The notes beneath the pieces are model-generated. The model was not told the DNA's origin and searched no databases. It was given only the letters and a program-made list of their open reading frames with translations. The translations under genes and the position numbers were made by a program. From positions 94,247,850-94,311,849 of the forward strand of contig NC_067473.1 of assembly GCF_947179515.1 (NCBI RefSeq): a DNA stretch of 64,000 bases, written 5' to 3'. Shown here in pieces: positions 22,211 through 32,152 of the stretch. Position 1 is the stretch's first letter, and every line of letters begins with the position of its first letter. The DNA comes from Apodemus sylvaticus (taxonomy: Eukaryota; Chordata; Mammalia; Rodentia; Muridae).

Positions 22211-22600
22211 CTATTGTCCTAGTTATGGTTTCCTTTGTTGTGAAGAGACAGCAGCATCAGATCGTGGGAACTCTCATAAAGAGAAACATTTAACTGGGGA
22301 CAGTATCAGAAGTTTAGCCAGTTTTCATCACAGTGCTAAGCATGGCATGGTTCAGGCAGATGTGGTTATGGGGAAATAGATGAGAGCTCTACATCTTGAT
22401 ATGAATGAACCAGGTGAATCCTGTGCTTGGGGTTGGCTTGAACACATGTATGACTTCATAGTCCACCTCCGCTGTGACACACATCCCCCAACAATGCCAC
22501 ACCTATTTCAACATGGCCACAGTTTCTAATAGTGCAACTCTATATGGGTCAAGCTTTCAAAGACATGAGTATCTCTGTGCTATAACTATTCAAACTAGCA
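22211..22600 (+). repeat. Rodent interspersed repeat, diverged (same family as 11818-12125)
   Basis: Landmarks: GTCCTAGTTATGGTTTCCTT, GTGAAGAGACAGCAGCATCA, AGAGCTCTACATCTTGATAT, CCACCTCCGCTGTGACACAC and a GGTCAAGCTTTCAAAGACAT end. The family name (URR1/RMER1-like) is uncertain. Confidence 0.6.
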
Positions 22601-22699
22601 TATTATAATAATTTGATTCCTTGAGAACTTTCATGGTGTGGCCCATTATCACTCTGGATTGGATATTTCTTTGTAATAACACCAATTGCTTTACTTCTT

Positions 22700-22926
22700 G
22701 CTATCTTATCAATAGACTTGAACAAATTGGCACAATTAACAACTGGGACCTCATGAAGGTGAAAATATTCTGAAAGTCAAAGGCACTGTCATTAGGACAA
22801 AATAGCAGCCTACAGACTTGGAAAATGTTTTCACCAATTTCACATCTGATAGAGGGTTAATATCTAAACTATTTAAAGAACTCAAGAAACCAAACATAAC
22901 AAACCAAATAATCCAGTTAAAAAATG
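22700..22926 (+). repeat. Old L1 ORF2 fragment
   Basis: Plus-strand, diverged: AACTGGGACCTCATGAAGGT, AAAGGCACTGTCATTAGGAC, GATAGAGGGTTAATATCTAA, up to AATCCAGTTAAAAAATG. It is immediately followed by Lx promoter monomers. Confidence 0.8.
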
Positions 22927-23616
22927 TAGTGCTGATAGGATCACAGGTGAGGAGAACCCAACATCTGTCCCACTAGGAGTAACTGGGACCAGCAGAATCT
23001 AGGGATACAGGAACCCCACCTATCCAGTGGCCTGAGTTCCTTCCTATCTGGGCCAGATCCATGAGCAGAACTTGGTCATGAACTCTGCAACCAGTCCCAC
23101 AACCCCCAGAGAAGCTCCAATCCCAGGCTCTCTAACATGCGCAGGGTCATAGGAGCAGAGGTAAAGAGGATGCAGCATCTGTCACAACACCACCTGGAGT
23201 AACTGGGACTAGTAGGATCCAGGGATGCAGGAACCCCACCCAACCATTGGCACAGGTGAGTTCCTTCCTATTTGAGCCAGTGGCCTGAGCAGACCTTTGG
23301 CTCAAACTCTGAATCCAGTCCCAAAATACCCAGAGGGAGTTCCATTCCCAGGTGCTCTAACATCCCCAGGATCACAGAATCACAGAATCATAGGATCCCA
23401 GGATGCCAGGAGTTTGGCCACACCAGGATCTCAGGTTCCCAGAGGCAGCTTTATTCCTAGGAGTTGAGACACACTCAGGATCCCAGGATCCCAGGATCCC
23501 AGAATCACAGGAAGACAGAGACAGCTTTACCCTGAGGAGTTCTGACACAACAAGATGATAGGAAGGACAGGCTCCAGTCATATATAGGGAGGGTAGTTAG
23601 CACTCGAGATAACCAG
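22927..23616 (+). promoter_or_regulatory. Lx 5'-UTR tandem monomers, ~220-bp period
   Basis: AACTGGGAC recurs at 22981 and 23201 (220 bp apart) with the same downstream order (CAGGAACCCCACC, GAGTTCCTTCCTAT, CTCTAACAT). A third, degenerate unit has AGGATCCC triplication at 23479-23502. Such monomers are known promoter units of rodent L1. Confidence 0.8.
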
Positions 23617-24750
23617 ATGGCGAGAGGCAAGCTTAAGAACATAAGCAGCAGAAACTAAGGTTACTTGGCATCATCAGAACCAAATTCTACAAGCATAACA
23701 AGTCCTCGACATACCATCACACCAGAAAAGCAAGATTAAGATCTAAAAGCACTTCTCATGATGATGAAAGGGGACTTCAAGTAGTACACAAATAACTCTC
23801 TTAAAGAAATACAAGGTGACACAGGTAAACATATAGAAACCCTTAAAGAGAAAACACAAAAGTCCCTTAAAGAATTACAGGAAAACGAAACTACAAAGGC
23901 ACAGTAAATGAACAAAACCATCCCAGATCTAAAAATGGAAATAAAAACAATAAAGAAATCACAAAGGGAGACAACCCTTGAGTTAGACAACCTAGGAAAT
24001 ATATTAGGAGTCACAGATGCAAGCATCACCAACGGAACACAAGAGATAGAAGAGAGAATCTCAGGTGCAGAAGATACCATAGAAAACATTGACACAACAG
24101 TCATATAAAATGCAAAACACAAGAACTTCTAAGCCAAAGCATCGAAGAAATCCAGGACACAATGAGAAGATCAAACCTATGGATTATAGGTGTAGAAGAG
24201 AGCGAGATTACCAACTTAAAGGCCCAGTAAATATCTTCAACAAAATTTTAGAGGAGCACTTCCCTAACCTAAAGAAAAAGATGCCTATGAACATACAAGA
24301 AGCCTACAGAACTCCAAACAGACTGAACCAGAATAGAAATTCCTCCCATCTCATAATAATCAAAACATCAAATAAACTGAACCAGAATAGAAATTCCTCC
24401 CATCTCATAATAATCAAAACATCAAATGCACTAAACAAAGAAAGAATGTTAAATGCAGTAAGGGAAAACTGTCAAGTAACATTTAAAGGCAAACCTATCG
24501 GAATTCATGCTAGAGACTATGAAAGGTAGAAGATGCTGTGAAGATCTCATATAGACCCTAAAAGAACAAAAATGCCAGCCCAGGCTATTTTCCCCCTCAA
24601 AATTCTCAGTTACCATAGATGGGGAAAACAAGATATTCTGTGACAAATTCAAATTTATATAATATCTTTCTACTCATCTGTCCCTACAGAGGTTAAAAAT
24701 ATAAAACACCAACATGAGGAAATTACACCCTAGAAAAAGCAAGAAAGTAA
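23617..24750 (+). pseudogene. Lx L1 ORF1, decayed
   Basis: It starts ATGGCGAGAGGCAAGC at 23617. Coiled-coil codons survive around 23780-24090 and the RRM and C-terminal domain around 24150-24690 (NIFNKILEEHFPNLKKK, IQEAYRTPNRLNQNRN). Many stops and shifts are present. A 54-bp in-frame tandem duplication (starting 24322 and 24376) repeats 18 codons of the region LNQNRNSSHLIIIKTSN. Confidence 0.85.
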
Positions 24751-24797
24751 TCTTTTAAGAAACCCACACAAACATAATTGCAACTCTAATAACAAAA

Positions 24798-25085
24798 ATA
24801 ACAGGAAGTAGTAATCACTTTCCCTTTATATCTCTTATCATCAATGAACTCAACTCCCCAATAAAAAGACCTTGACTAATAGGCTGCATAAGTAAACAGG
24901 ATCCAACATTTTACTGCATACAGGAAACACACCTTAGTGACAATGACAGATACTACCTCTGAGTGAAAGGTTGGAAAATAATTTCCATGCAAATGGTTTC
25001 AAGAAAGAAGCTGGAGTAGCAATTCAAATATCAAACAAAATCAACTTTCAACTAAAATAATACACACAACTATGATTTACATGAG
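24798..25085 (+). pseudogene. Lx L1 ORF2 start fragment
   Basis: Begins AGGAAGTAGTAATCACTTTC and keeps the endonuclease start order (AATGAACTCAACTCCCCAAT, CATACAGGAAACACACC). Stops are present, for example at 24874 and 24960. Confidence 0.8.
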
Positions 25086-25900
25086 AAGAAAGCTTGATTT
25101 AACAAGAGATGCATTGTTATAACAAATAAATATGTTTAAGAAGAAGCCAAGAAGGACACAATCCACATGAACAGAGTACCAGTAATGTAGGCAACCTGAA
25201 TAAATGAAAACAGAACCAAATATTCTAGACAATTCACCTCAGTATGCCAAATAACCCCTCCACAAAATGATGTTCAAGTGGAAAAGACGTGATATCAATC
25301 TCCATTTAGGCGCAGCAAATTGTGGTCAAAACATTGCAAGTCTCAAGTAATTTTGGAAACCTGAGAATATAATGTCCTCCAAGACTTTTGCAGTCCTGGG
25401 ATGGAATGAGTACAGTCTTTAAGTTCCCTGTGCTTCCCAAACTATTTCGGAATATCTATGGCATCTACCCTCGAATTGACTGAAATAAACACATTGGAGC
25501 TTCTTTGTTGGATGCTGAAAATCTAGAGAAGAAAATCAAATAGCAACATTATATAGCAGTTTATAGTTATCAAATTATACCAGATTTTCAAATCACTCAT
25601 ATAAAGATTGTATTTGTCTCATCTCTAACTCCTTCACTCTTTCTAAGACAATCATATACAACCAATACCCATTGTATGGTTGAATAAGACTCAAATAATT
25701 TAAGAGTGAGTTCTGAGATTCCTTACTGTGGAAGAAGAGGACAAATGGGTATGATTGAGGACTGAAAGTATGACTGATTTAAAAGTCAATGATACAATAG
25801 AAACAGATCTCTAAAAGTTGGGGTCTTAACCAGATGCACTTAGCACTTGAAGTGAACAGAAGAAACAAACACTTATCTAGGACTTATTGGCTATTTAGTG
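25086..25900. other. AT-rich gene-free stretch
   Basis: No gene or known repeat is recognised. A short 3'-end-like patch (CTGAAATAAACACATTGG, near 25480) has an AATAAA but no supporting ORF. Confidence 0.5.
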
Positions 25901-25904
25901 TCTT

Positions 25905-26780
25905 TTGTTCCATATCAATTTGAGGATTTTCTTTCTATTTATGTCAAGAAGGAGACAAGGATGTTGATTATGATTTCATTGAATCAGTAAATGGTTTTGG
26001 TAGGAAGTTCTTTTTTTTTTCCATAATGTTCATTCTACCAAGCTATATGCTTGGGAGGTCCTCAGATTCTAATATGTTTCTCTTTCTTCACACATTTAAA
26101 GTTTTCATTGTAGAGTTTTTTTTTTTTACCTTTTTTTGTTATGTATATTCTAATACTTTATTTTACTTGAGGAAACTGGGAAAAGGAGAGTAGAGTATCC
26201 ATGATCTCTTTCTCAGCATGTTAGTTACTCATATGTATTAAAACTGGTAAATTTTCTATGTCAATTATGTATCTTAACACTTTGCTGAAATTATTGATAA
26301 TTTCTACAATGTTTCTAGTCAAATTTTGGGAACATTTGGTATAAGATAATATAATCTTCAATTGAAAATAATTTGACTTAATATTTTCCCCTTTGTATAA
26401 TTTCTCTTGCCTTATTGCTCCAGCTAAGGTTTCAATCATATTATGGTTGAGGGTTAGGGATAGTGGGCAATCCTTTCCCATTCCACATATTAATGGTGCT
26501 TATTAATGGTTTATTTCATTTAGGATGATACTGGCCATGGCTTTGCCATATATAATTTTTTTTATCTTGGAATATGTTTCCTACAGTCCTACTTGTTCTA
26601 AGGCTTTTATTAAGAAGGCATGTTGAATCTGTTGAATCTTATATTTTATGGTTGTGGGCCTAGCCCATAACAGCTGAGCCATCTGTCCAGCCCGGAATGT
26701 TGAATCTTATCAAAGACTTTTTCCTTTTTCTTCCTTCTATTGAGATGATCATATGATTTTTGTCTTTTCATCAAAATGTA
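25905..26780 (-). repeat. Old, strongly diverged L1 ORF2 fragment
   Basis: Minus-strand relics of ORF2 follow in proper order. They run from the thumb side near 25970, through the NNFSKV area (26285-26300), the RT palm area (26440-26520), to the AFDKIQH-like area (26625-26730). A SINE stub is inserted at 26658-26697. Confidence 0.7.
26658..26697 (-). repeat. B2/ID-like SINE head stub with TSD
   Basis: The minus strand reads GGGCTGGACAGATGGCTCAG then a shortened body. It is flanked by TGTTGAATCTTAT at 26631-26643 and again at 26698-26712. The stub resembles internally deleted B2-type SINEs. The exact edges are approximate. Confidence 0.7.
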
Positions 26781-26925
26781 AACAAAAATAATATAAAAAT
26801 AATGTAATAAACAAAATCTATTTTGTTTATTACATTTATTTCTTATATATGTTAAAAATAAAAACAAAACAATGATCATTATTAAAAATAAAAGAATGTC
26901 ATAGAACACCAAAAAAAAAATATAG

Positions 26926-28615
26926 TGCTAATCTAAACACAGAACTTTCAATGTAGGCATTTAAAGTGGTTGAGGAAACTTAAAGAACCATTCTGTATCC
27001 TTAACCATCAAGGAAATGAAAATCAAAGCTACTCTGATATTTCATCTTATATCTGTCAGAATGAGTAAGATCAGTAACAACAGTGGCAGTTCATGCTGGT
27101 GAGAATATGAAGCAGAATGAACACTCCTACATTGCTGTGGGGAGTGAAAAAATTACAAAACTACTGTAAAAATGAATATGGGAGAAGCCCTGACTGAGTT
27201 GCAGTTGTTAAGATGACCAAAATAAAGGCCATTCCCAAGGAGTCTGAAGCACAGGTAAGGCTGCAGTGAGGAGCACGAGTGTGAAGAGGTGCTGGTCAAC
27301 CTGAACCCCATTGCGCAGCCCCTGGCTTCTCGCTGCCTGATGTGCAAACTCTACCAGTGCATCAAGAAGGCTGTGAAGACTCATAGCAAGGAGGTTCAGA
27401 AATTTGTCAGCATGGCAGGAAAGGGATCATGGTTTTGGCATGAGACACATTGCTGATTGAGGTGTACTGCCATCTTCCAGTTCTTTGCAAGGAACCGAAG
27501 TTGCCCTACATCTATATTCCTTCTAAGACAGACTTTGGTGAAGCTACAGGCTCCAAGAATCCCATTTGTGTGATCCTAGTGAAGTTACATGAAGAATATC
27601 ATGAGGCCTATAACAAGTGCCTAGAGGAAGTGCAGGTACTGCCAACACCTTGTCGAGAGACTTGTGCTGCAACCCAATTCCTGTTTCAAGAGATGCTGGG
27701 CTGCACCCTAACAGTATCTCCATGGTTTTTTGATGTGTGTATCTTCCCATGCATCTCCAGCAGCTATTCTTGGAAGTAGAGCCAGAATCTTTGCCACCAT
27801 TGACATCTCCTGTTGAGTTTTGATGAAGATAGTTCCAAGAATATGGGATAGAAGTAAATTCTAAGGCAAAAATGAAAAAAAAAAGTTAATATGGGAGTTT
27901 CTCAGAAACTGAGAATTACTCTACCTTAACACCCAGTTATAACATTATTGGGCATATACCTCAGACATGTTCAAAGAAATAATTTCTAATTATACTCTGC
28001 TATACCTGTAGATTGGTTCCTAGTCCGTTTGTCATCAGAGAAACTTCCTTCTGAACCTAATGGAACAAATGGAGAGAAAGCGGTCTGAACATTTGACAGA
28101 GCTTCAGAATCCCCAGGGATTTTAAAAAGTAGAGGTGTGGAGAACACCAGAAAAACACAGCCCACAGAACCAACTCAGTAATGTTTATAGGGCTCACAGA
28201 GACTAAAGCAGAAATCATATAGCCTGCATGGGTCTCTACTAGGTAATCTGTCTGCTCACATGCTGTGGTTGTTTACATTCGATTTTTGTGGGACTCCTAT
28301 CACTGGCAGTGACAGTGACTCTCACTCTGCCTGCTCTTGGGACACTTTTCATCTGACTAGATTCATTAGCTCAGCCTTAATATGAGAGTTTGTGTCTAGT
28401 CTATTTCTTCTTCTCTGTGTTCAGTTGATATCACTTGGAGAGTTCTTCTTTTCTGAAGGGAAAAGGAGTACATAGGATGGGGGGGGGGGAGAGGAGATGG
28501 GGATTGTGCAAAATGGAGCTGTGGAGAGAGGGCCTGTGATCAGGATATATTGTATGGGAGAAGAATAAGAAAATCATAGATTATGAAAAATAAATGATTT
28601 GAAATATAAATTATC
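26926..28615 (+). repeat. Old Lx-type L1 3' end with 3' UTR, interrupted by a pseudogene
   Basis: Plus-strand ORF2 C-terminal region (26926-27184 and 27898-28010) followed by a long Lx-like 3' UTR (28011-28600: TAGATTGGTTCCTAGTCCG, GCATGGGTCTCTACTAGG, a G-run at 28481-28489) and an A-rich end. The processed pseudogene 27185-27887 splits it. Confidence 0.75.
27185..27887 (+). pseudogene. Nhp2: Processed pseudogene of Nhp2 (H/ACA snoRNP subunit)
   Basis: The parent NHP2 is an L7Ae-family RNA-binding subunit of H/ACA snoRNPs and telomerase. Pieces in several frames from the ATG at 27213 match it in order: MTKIKA, VNLNPIAQPLASR, KLYQCIKKAVK, KEVQKFV, EVYCHLPVLC, LPYIYIPSKTD and KLHEEYHEAYNKCLEEVQ. 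The copy is intron-free, has a 3'-UTR-like tail and ends in an A-run at 27875-27884. It is flanked by AATATGGGAG at 27175-27184 and 27888-27897, so it is an L1-mediated retrocopy. Frameshifts and stops follow codon 18 and recur. The ORF at 27450-27779 is only a remnant. Identification is by recognised protein segments, not a search. Confidence 0.92.
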
Positions 28616-28705
28616 TTTGCTTTACTGTGCTATTTAAACAATGTCTTGATTTTATTTCTGCAGACTCCTTGGGTTTGAGTATTAGGTACACGTTTGGTTA
28701 TGGTC
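28616..28705. repeat. Unclassified ~80-bp segment repeated at 63346-63425
   Basis: TATTTAAACAATGTC, TTTTATTTCTGCAGA and GGGTTTGAGTATTAGGTA recur in the same order at 63360-63420 with roughly 80% identity by eye. Both copies lie between Lx sequence on the left and a reversed young L1 3' end on the right. Confidence 0.6.
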
Positions 28706-28745
28706 ATGCTTTCATTCATTTGTTGCTTGGGATTATTTTTTAAAT

Positions 28746-29258
28746 ATTTTTATTTTCTATATTCTTTGTTTACATTCCAAATGATTTTCCCTTTCCCGGA
28801 TCCCCCCTCCCCATATGCCCCATAAACCTTCTTCTCTCCATCCATTCTCCTATCACTTCCCTCCTTTTTTCTCTGTCCTTATATTCCCCTCCAATGCTAG
28901 ATCAATCCTTCCCAGAATCAGGATCATCTCCATACTTCTTCATGGGAGTCATTTGTTATGCGATTTGTGCCTTGGGTATTCAGGGTTTCTGGGCTAATTA
29001 ATATCCACTTATCAGAGATTGCATTCCATGTGTATCCTTTTCAATAGCAACAAAAACAACAGAAAACCCACATACATGTGGAAACCGAACAATATTCTAT
29101 TCAATAATACCTAGGTCAAGGAAGAAATAAAGAAAGAAATTAAAGACTTTTTAGAACTTAATGAAAATGAAAACACAACATACCTAAATCTATGGGACAC
29201 AATGAAAGTAGTGCTAAGAGGAAAACTCATAGCCCTGAGTGCCTCCAAAAAGAAAATC
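28746..29258 (-). mobile_element. Short L1 with 5' inversion and 17-bp TSD
   Basis: 28746-29038 is the reversed L1 3' UTR and ORF2 end. 29039-29258 is plus-strand ORF2 from the endonuclease/RT border (SNKNNRKPTY to SASKKK). The flanks GGGATTATTTTTTAAAT (28729-28745) and GGGATTTTTTTTTAAAT (29259-29275) are the TSD. About 2.9 kb of L1 between the two parts is absent, as often seen in twin priming. Confidence 0.92.
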
Positions 29259-29320
29259 GGGATTTTTTTTTAAATGATAATATTCACCATGTTCCATTGT
29301 TTGTTAAAAATTTATAACTC

Positions 29321-30887
29321 GAGTCAGGAGAGGCTCACCTCCATCTTGGTTTCAGACTCCAGAGATCAGACAGACTGAGGTACACAAACATAACCCGAGG
29401 CCAACATCGCGGGGGTCTGAGCCCGACGAGCGTTGGCCTGCACCCAGGCCCTGGGCTGTTCAGAGGCCATCTGGGTGCCAACCCAGCCAGGAGGTTTTTT
29501 TGTCCTGGCAGGCGTGCATGCCGCCATTTTGCCTACAGGACCCAGAGTGCTCGGGAGGGCAGAGACGGCTAACAAGCATAGCCTGAGGCTAACAAAGCGG
29601 GGGTCTAGGCCCCAACAGTTCCTGGACTGACCCTAAGAACTGGGCGTCTTGGTGGGCCATCTGTGTGTCAACCCGCCCAGGAGGTTGTTAGCACAGCAGA
29701 CTCTCCCAGCGCTTTCGGGGAGCACGAGCGTGCACGCCCGCCATCCTGGTCACCTGGCAGACTCAATTAACAGTCATAGCCTGAGGGGAACTTTGCTTGG
29801 ACCTTGGCCTCCCAGGCTTTTGCCTGGACCCAGGGCCTGGGTGGCCAGGCTAACCTTGTGTGCACCAGCCTGGTTGGGGGATCAGCTGCCCAGCGGAGTG
29901 ATCAGCACGCGGGTGAGGTCCTGGCAGCGTACACCGTCTGTGCTCCCTGGGGGTGCACACAGGCTTCACCTGGTTCACAGACACAATCTGGGGCAAAGCA
30001 CACTAGAGCTGCAAGGGCACCCCAGAACATATCAGCAGGCCAGTGGGGAGAAGTCAGTGTGCTCCGGTGAATCCAGCTGGCCCCAGCGGGAGCCTTCGGG
30101 TGCCTGCTTTGGGATCTGAACGACCAAGGCCACAGCCCTCGGTCTCCAGGAAGTGCGGGAGACCCAGTGTGCACCCAGAGACAGTCTGGGAGCTCACAGC
30201 ATGGCTTGCTCCTGCAGCCCAGAGCTTGGGTTCCAGTCCTGAGGCCTCTGGAGGGAGCCCTCAGCTCAACTCTCTCCGCTTCCAGATCCAGATCAGCCTG
30301 GACAGCAAAACCACATCTCCAGGTCCTGCAAGAGGCAAGAGGGGCTTCCGGGCGGCCAGCAGGGAGAAGTCGGTGTGCTCCGGTGAACCCAGCGGGCCCC
30401 AGCGGGAGCCTTTGGGTGCCTGTTTTGGGATCTGAACGACCAGGGCCACAGTGCTTGGTCTCCAGGAAGTGCGAGAGACCCAGAGTGCACCCAGAGGCAG
30501 TCTGGGAGCTCGCAGCACTGCTTGCTCCTGCAGCCCAGAGCTTGGGTCCCAGTCCTGAGGCCTCTGGCTGGAGCCCTCAGCTCAACTCTCTCCTCTTCCG
30601 GATCCAGATCAGCCTGGGTGGCAACACACAGGTCCTCTCCAGGTCCTGCAAGAGGCAGGAGGGGTTTCTGGGCGGCCAGCTGGGAGAAGTCTGTGTGCTC
30701 TGGTGAATCCAGCAGACACCAGCAGGAGCCTTCGGGTGTCTGCTTCGGGATCTGAACAGCCTGGGCAACAGCACCCTGTCTCCAGCAGTGCAGGAGGTAA
30801 GCTGTGCACCAGAGGCCACCTGGGAAGGGGCAGCTTGCACTGGTGAGTCCAGCACTGACAAGACCAACTAACACCAGTGAGAACTAG
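29321..30887 (+). promoter_or_regulatory. L1 5' UTR with three ~316-bp tandem units
   Basis: GGGAGAAGTC with its context (CGGCCAGC before; GTGTGCTC, AGCGGGAGCC and GGATCTGAAC after) occurs at 30046, 30362 and 30682. The spacings are 316 and 320 bp. The sister at 1393-2611 has one such unit. The unit includes GGAAGTGCG, CCTGCAGCCCAGAG and CTCAACTCTCTCC landmarks. Multiplying an internal promoter unit is how rodent L1 monomer arrays arise. Effect on promoter strength is not known. Confidence 0.9.
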
Positions 30888-32093
30888 ATGGCAAAAGGCA
30901 AACGCAGGAACATCACTAACAGAAATCAAGGCAATATGGCAACATCTGAACCCAATTCTCCTCTACCAGCATGTCCTGGATACCCCATCACACCAGTAAA
31001 ACAAGATTTGGATCTAAAATCACTGGTCATGATGCTGGTACAGGAACACATGAAGGACATACTTAAAGAAATTCAGGAGAAAATTGATCAAAAGTTAGAA
31101 GCCCTTGCAAGGGAAACACAAAAATCATTGAAAGAAATCCAGGAGAATAAAAAAGCCAATAATGAGGAAACACAAAAAACACTTAAAGAAATACAGGAGA
31201 ACTTTGGTCAACAGGCTGAGGTCATGAAAGAGGAAACACAAAAATCTCTTAAAGAATTAGAGGAAAGCACAAACAAGCAAGTGAAGGAGCTAAGCAAAAC
31301 CATCCAGGATCTAAAATCAGAAGTAGAAACAACTAAGAAAACTCAAAGGGAGACAACTAAGGAGATAGAAAGCCTTGGGAAGAAATCAGGGGACAGAGAT
31401 ACAAATATCAACAACAGAATACAAGAGATAGAAGAAAGAATCTCAGATGCTGAAGATTCCATAGAAACCATGGACTCAACAGTTAAAGAAAATGCAAAAA
31501 GCAAAAAGCTTGTAACCCAAAATATCCAGGAAATCCAGGACACAATGAGAAGACCAAACCTAAGGATTATAGGCATAGATGAGAGTGAAGATTTACAACT
31601 TAAAGGGCCAGCAAATATCTTCAATAAAATTATGGAAGAAAATTTACCTAACCTAAAGAGAGAGATGCCCATGAATATACAAGAAGCCTACAGAACTCCA
31701 AACAGACTGGACCAGAACAGAAATACTTCCCGTCACATAATAATCAAAACATCAAATGTTCTAAACAAAGAAAGAATGTTAAAGGCAGCAAGAGAAAAAG
31801 GCCAAGTAACATATAAAGGAAGACCTATCAGAATCACAGCAGACTTTTCACCTGAGACTATGAAGGCTAGAAGGTCCTGGGCAGATCTCATGCAGATTCT
31901 AAGAGAACACAAATGCCAGCCAAAACTACTATATCCAGCAAAACTCTCAATCACCGTAGATGGAGAAACTAAGATATTTCATGACAAAACCAAGTTTACC
32001 CAATATCTACCCACAAACCCAGCCCTACAAAGGATAATAGGAGGAAAAAACCAATACAAGGAGGGAAACTTCACCCTGGAAAAAGCAAGATAG
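30888..32093 (+). CDS. L1 ORF1 protein, intact 401 aa
   Basis: Same family protein as at 121-1392, reading MAKGKRRNITNRNQGN to LEKAR without interruption. The order is basic N-terminus (1-45), coiled coil (about 50-195) with ETQKSLKEIQEN-like units, RRM (about 225-310, LRIIGIDESEDLQL), then C-terminal domain (TYKGRPIRIT, KARRSWADLM). It has one 22-residue coiled-coil unit fewer. Located between its own 5' UTR and ORF2, it could in principle be translated from an L1 transcript. The adjacent ORF2 is dead, so autonomous movement is excluded. Confidence 0.93.
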   Translation: MAKGKRRNITNRNQGNMATSEPNSPLPACPGYPITPVKQDLDLKSLVMMLVQEHMKDILKEIQEKIDQKLEALARETQKSLKEIQENKKANNEETQKTLKEIQENFGQQAEVMKEETQKSLKELEESTNKQVKELSKTIQDLKSEVETTKKTQRETTKEIESLGKKSGDRDTNINNRIQEIEERISDAEDSIETMDSTVKENAKSKKLVTQNIQEIQDTMRRPNLRIIGIDESEDLQLKGPANIFNKIMEENLPNLKREMPMNIQEAYRTPNRLDQNRNTSRHIIIKTSNVLNKERMLKAAREKGQVTYKGRPIRITADFSPETMKARRSWADLMQILREHKCQPKLLYPAKLSITVDGETKIFHDKTKFTQYLPTNPALQRIIGGKNQYKEGNFTLEKAR

Positions 32094-32152
32094 TAACCTT
32101 TCATCAAACCCAAAAAAAGTTAAACAGTCAAATTTAAAAAATAACGTCAAAA

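Larger units (their letters stand above)
22927..25085 (+). mobile_element. Lx-type L1: tandem 5' monomers, ORF1, start of ORF2
   Basis: An old but 5'-complete element. Tandem monomers (22927-23616) are followed by a decayed ORF1 and the first 300 bp of ORF2, after which L1 identity fades near 25085. The 5' sequence is unrelated to the young-family 5' UTR at 1393-2611. Confidence 0.85.

Noticed and set aside
27450..27779. 109-codon ORF as a functional NHP2-like gene
   Set aside because: Upstream half of the protein is in other frames with stops; A-tail and TSD mark a processed pseudogene.
30046..30691. Direct repeats as a possible CRISPR-like array
   Set aside because: Units are 316-320 bp, contiguous and inside an L1 5' UTR; no short repeat-spacer pattern.
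29649..30874. Several 100-190-codon ORFs on both strands of the L1 5' UTR
   Set aside because: GC-rich, stop-poor promoter sequence with tandem repeats; frames are not conserved with 1393-2611.
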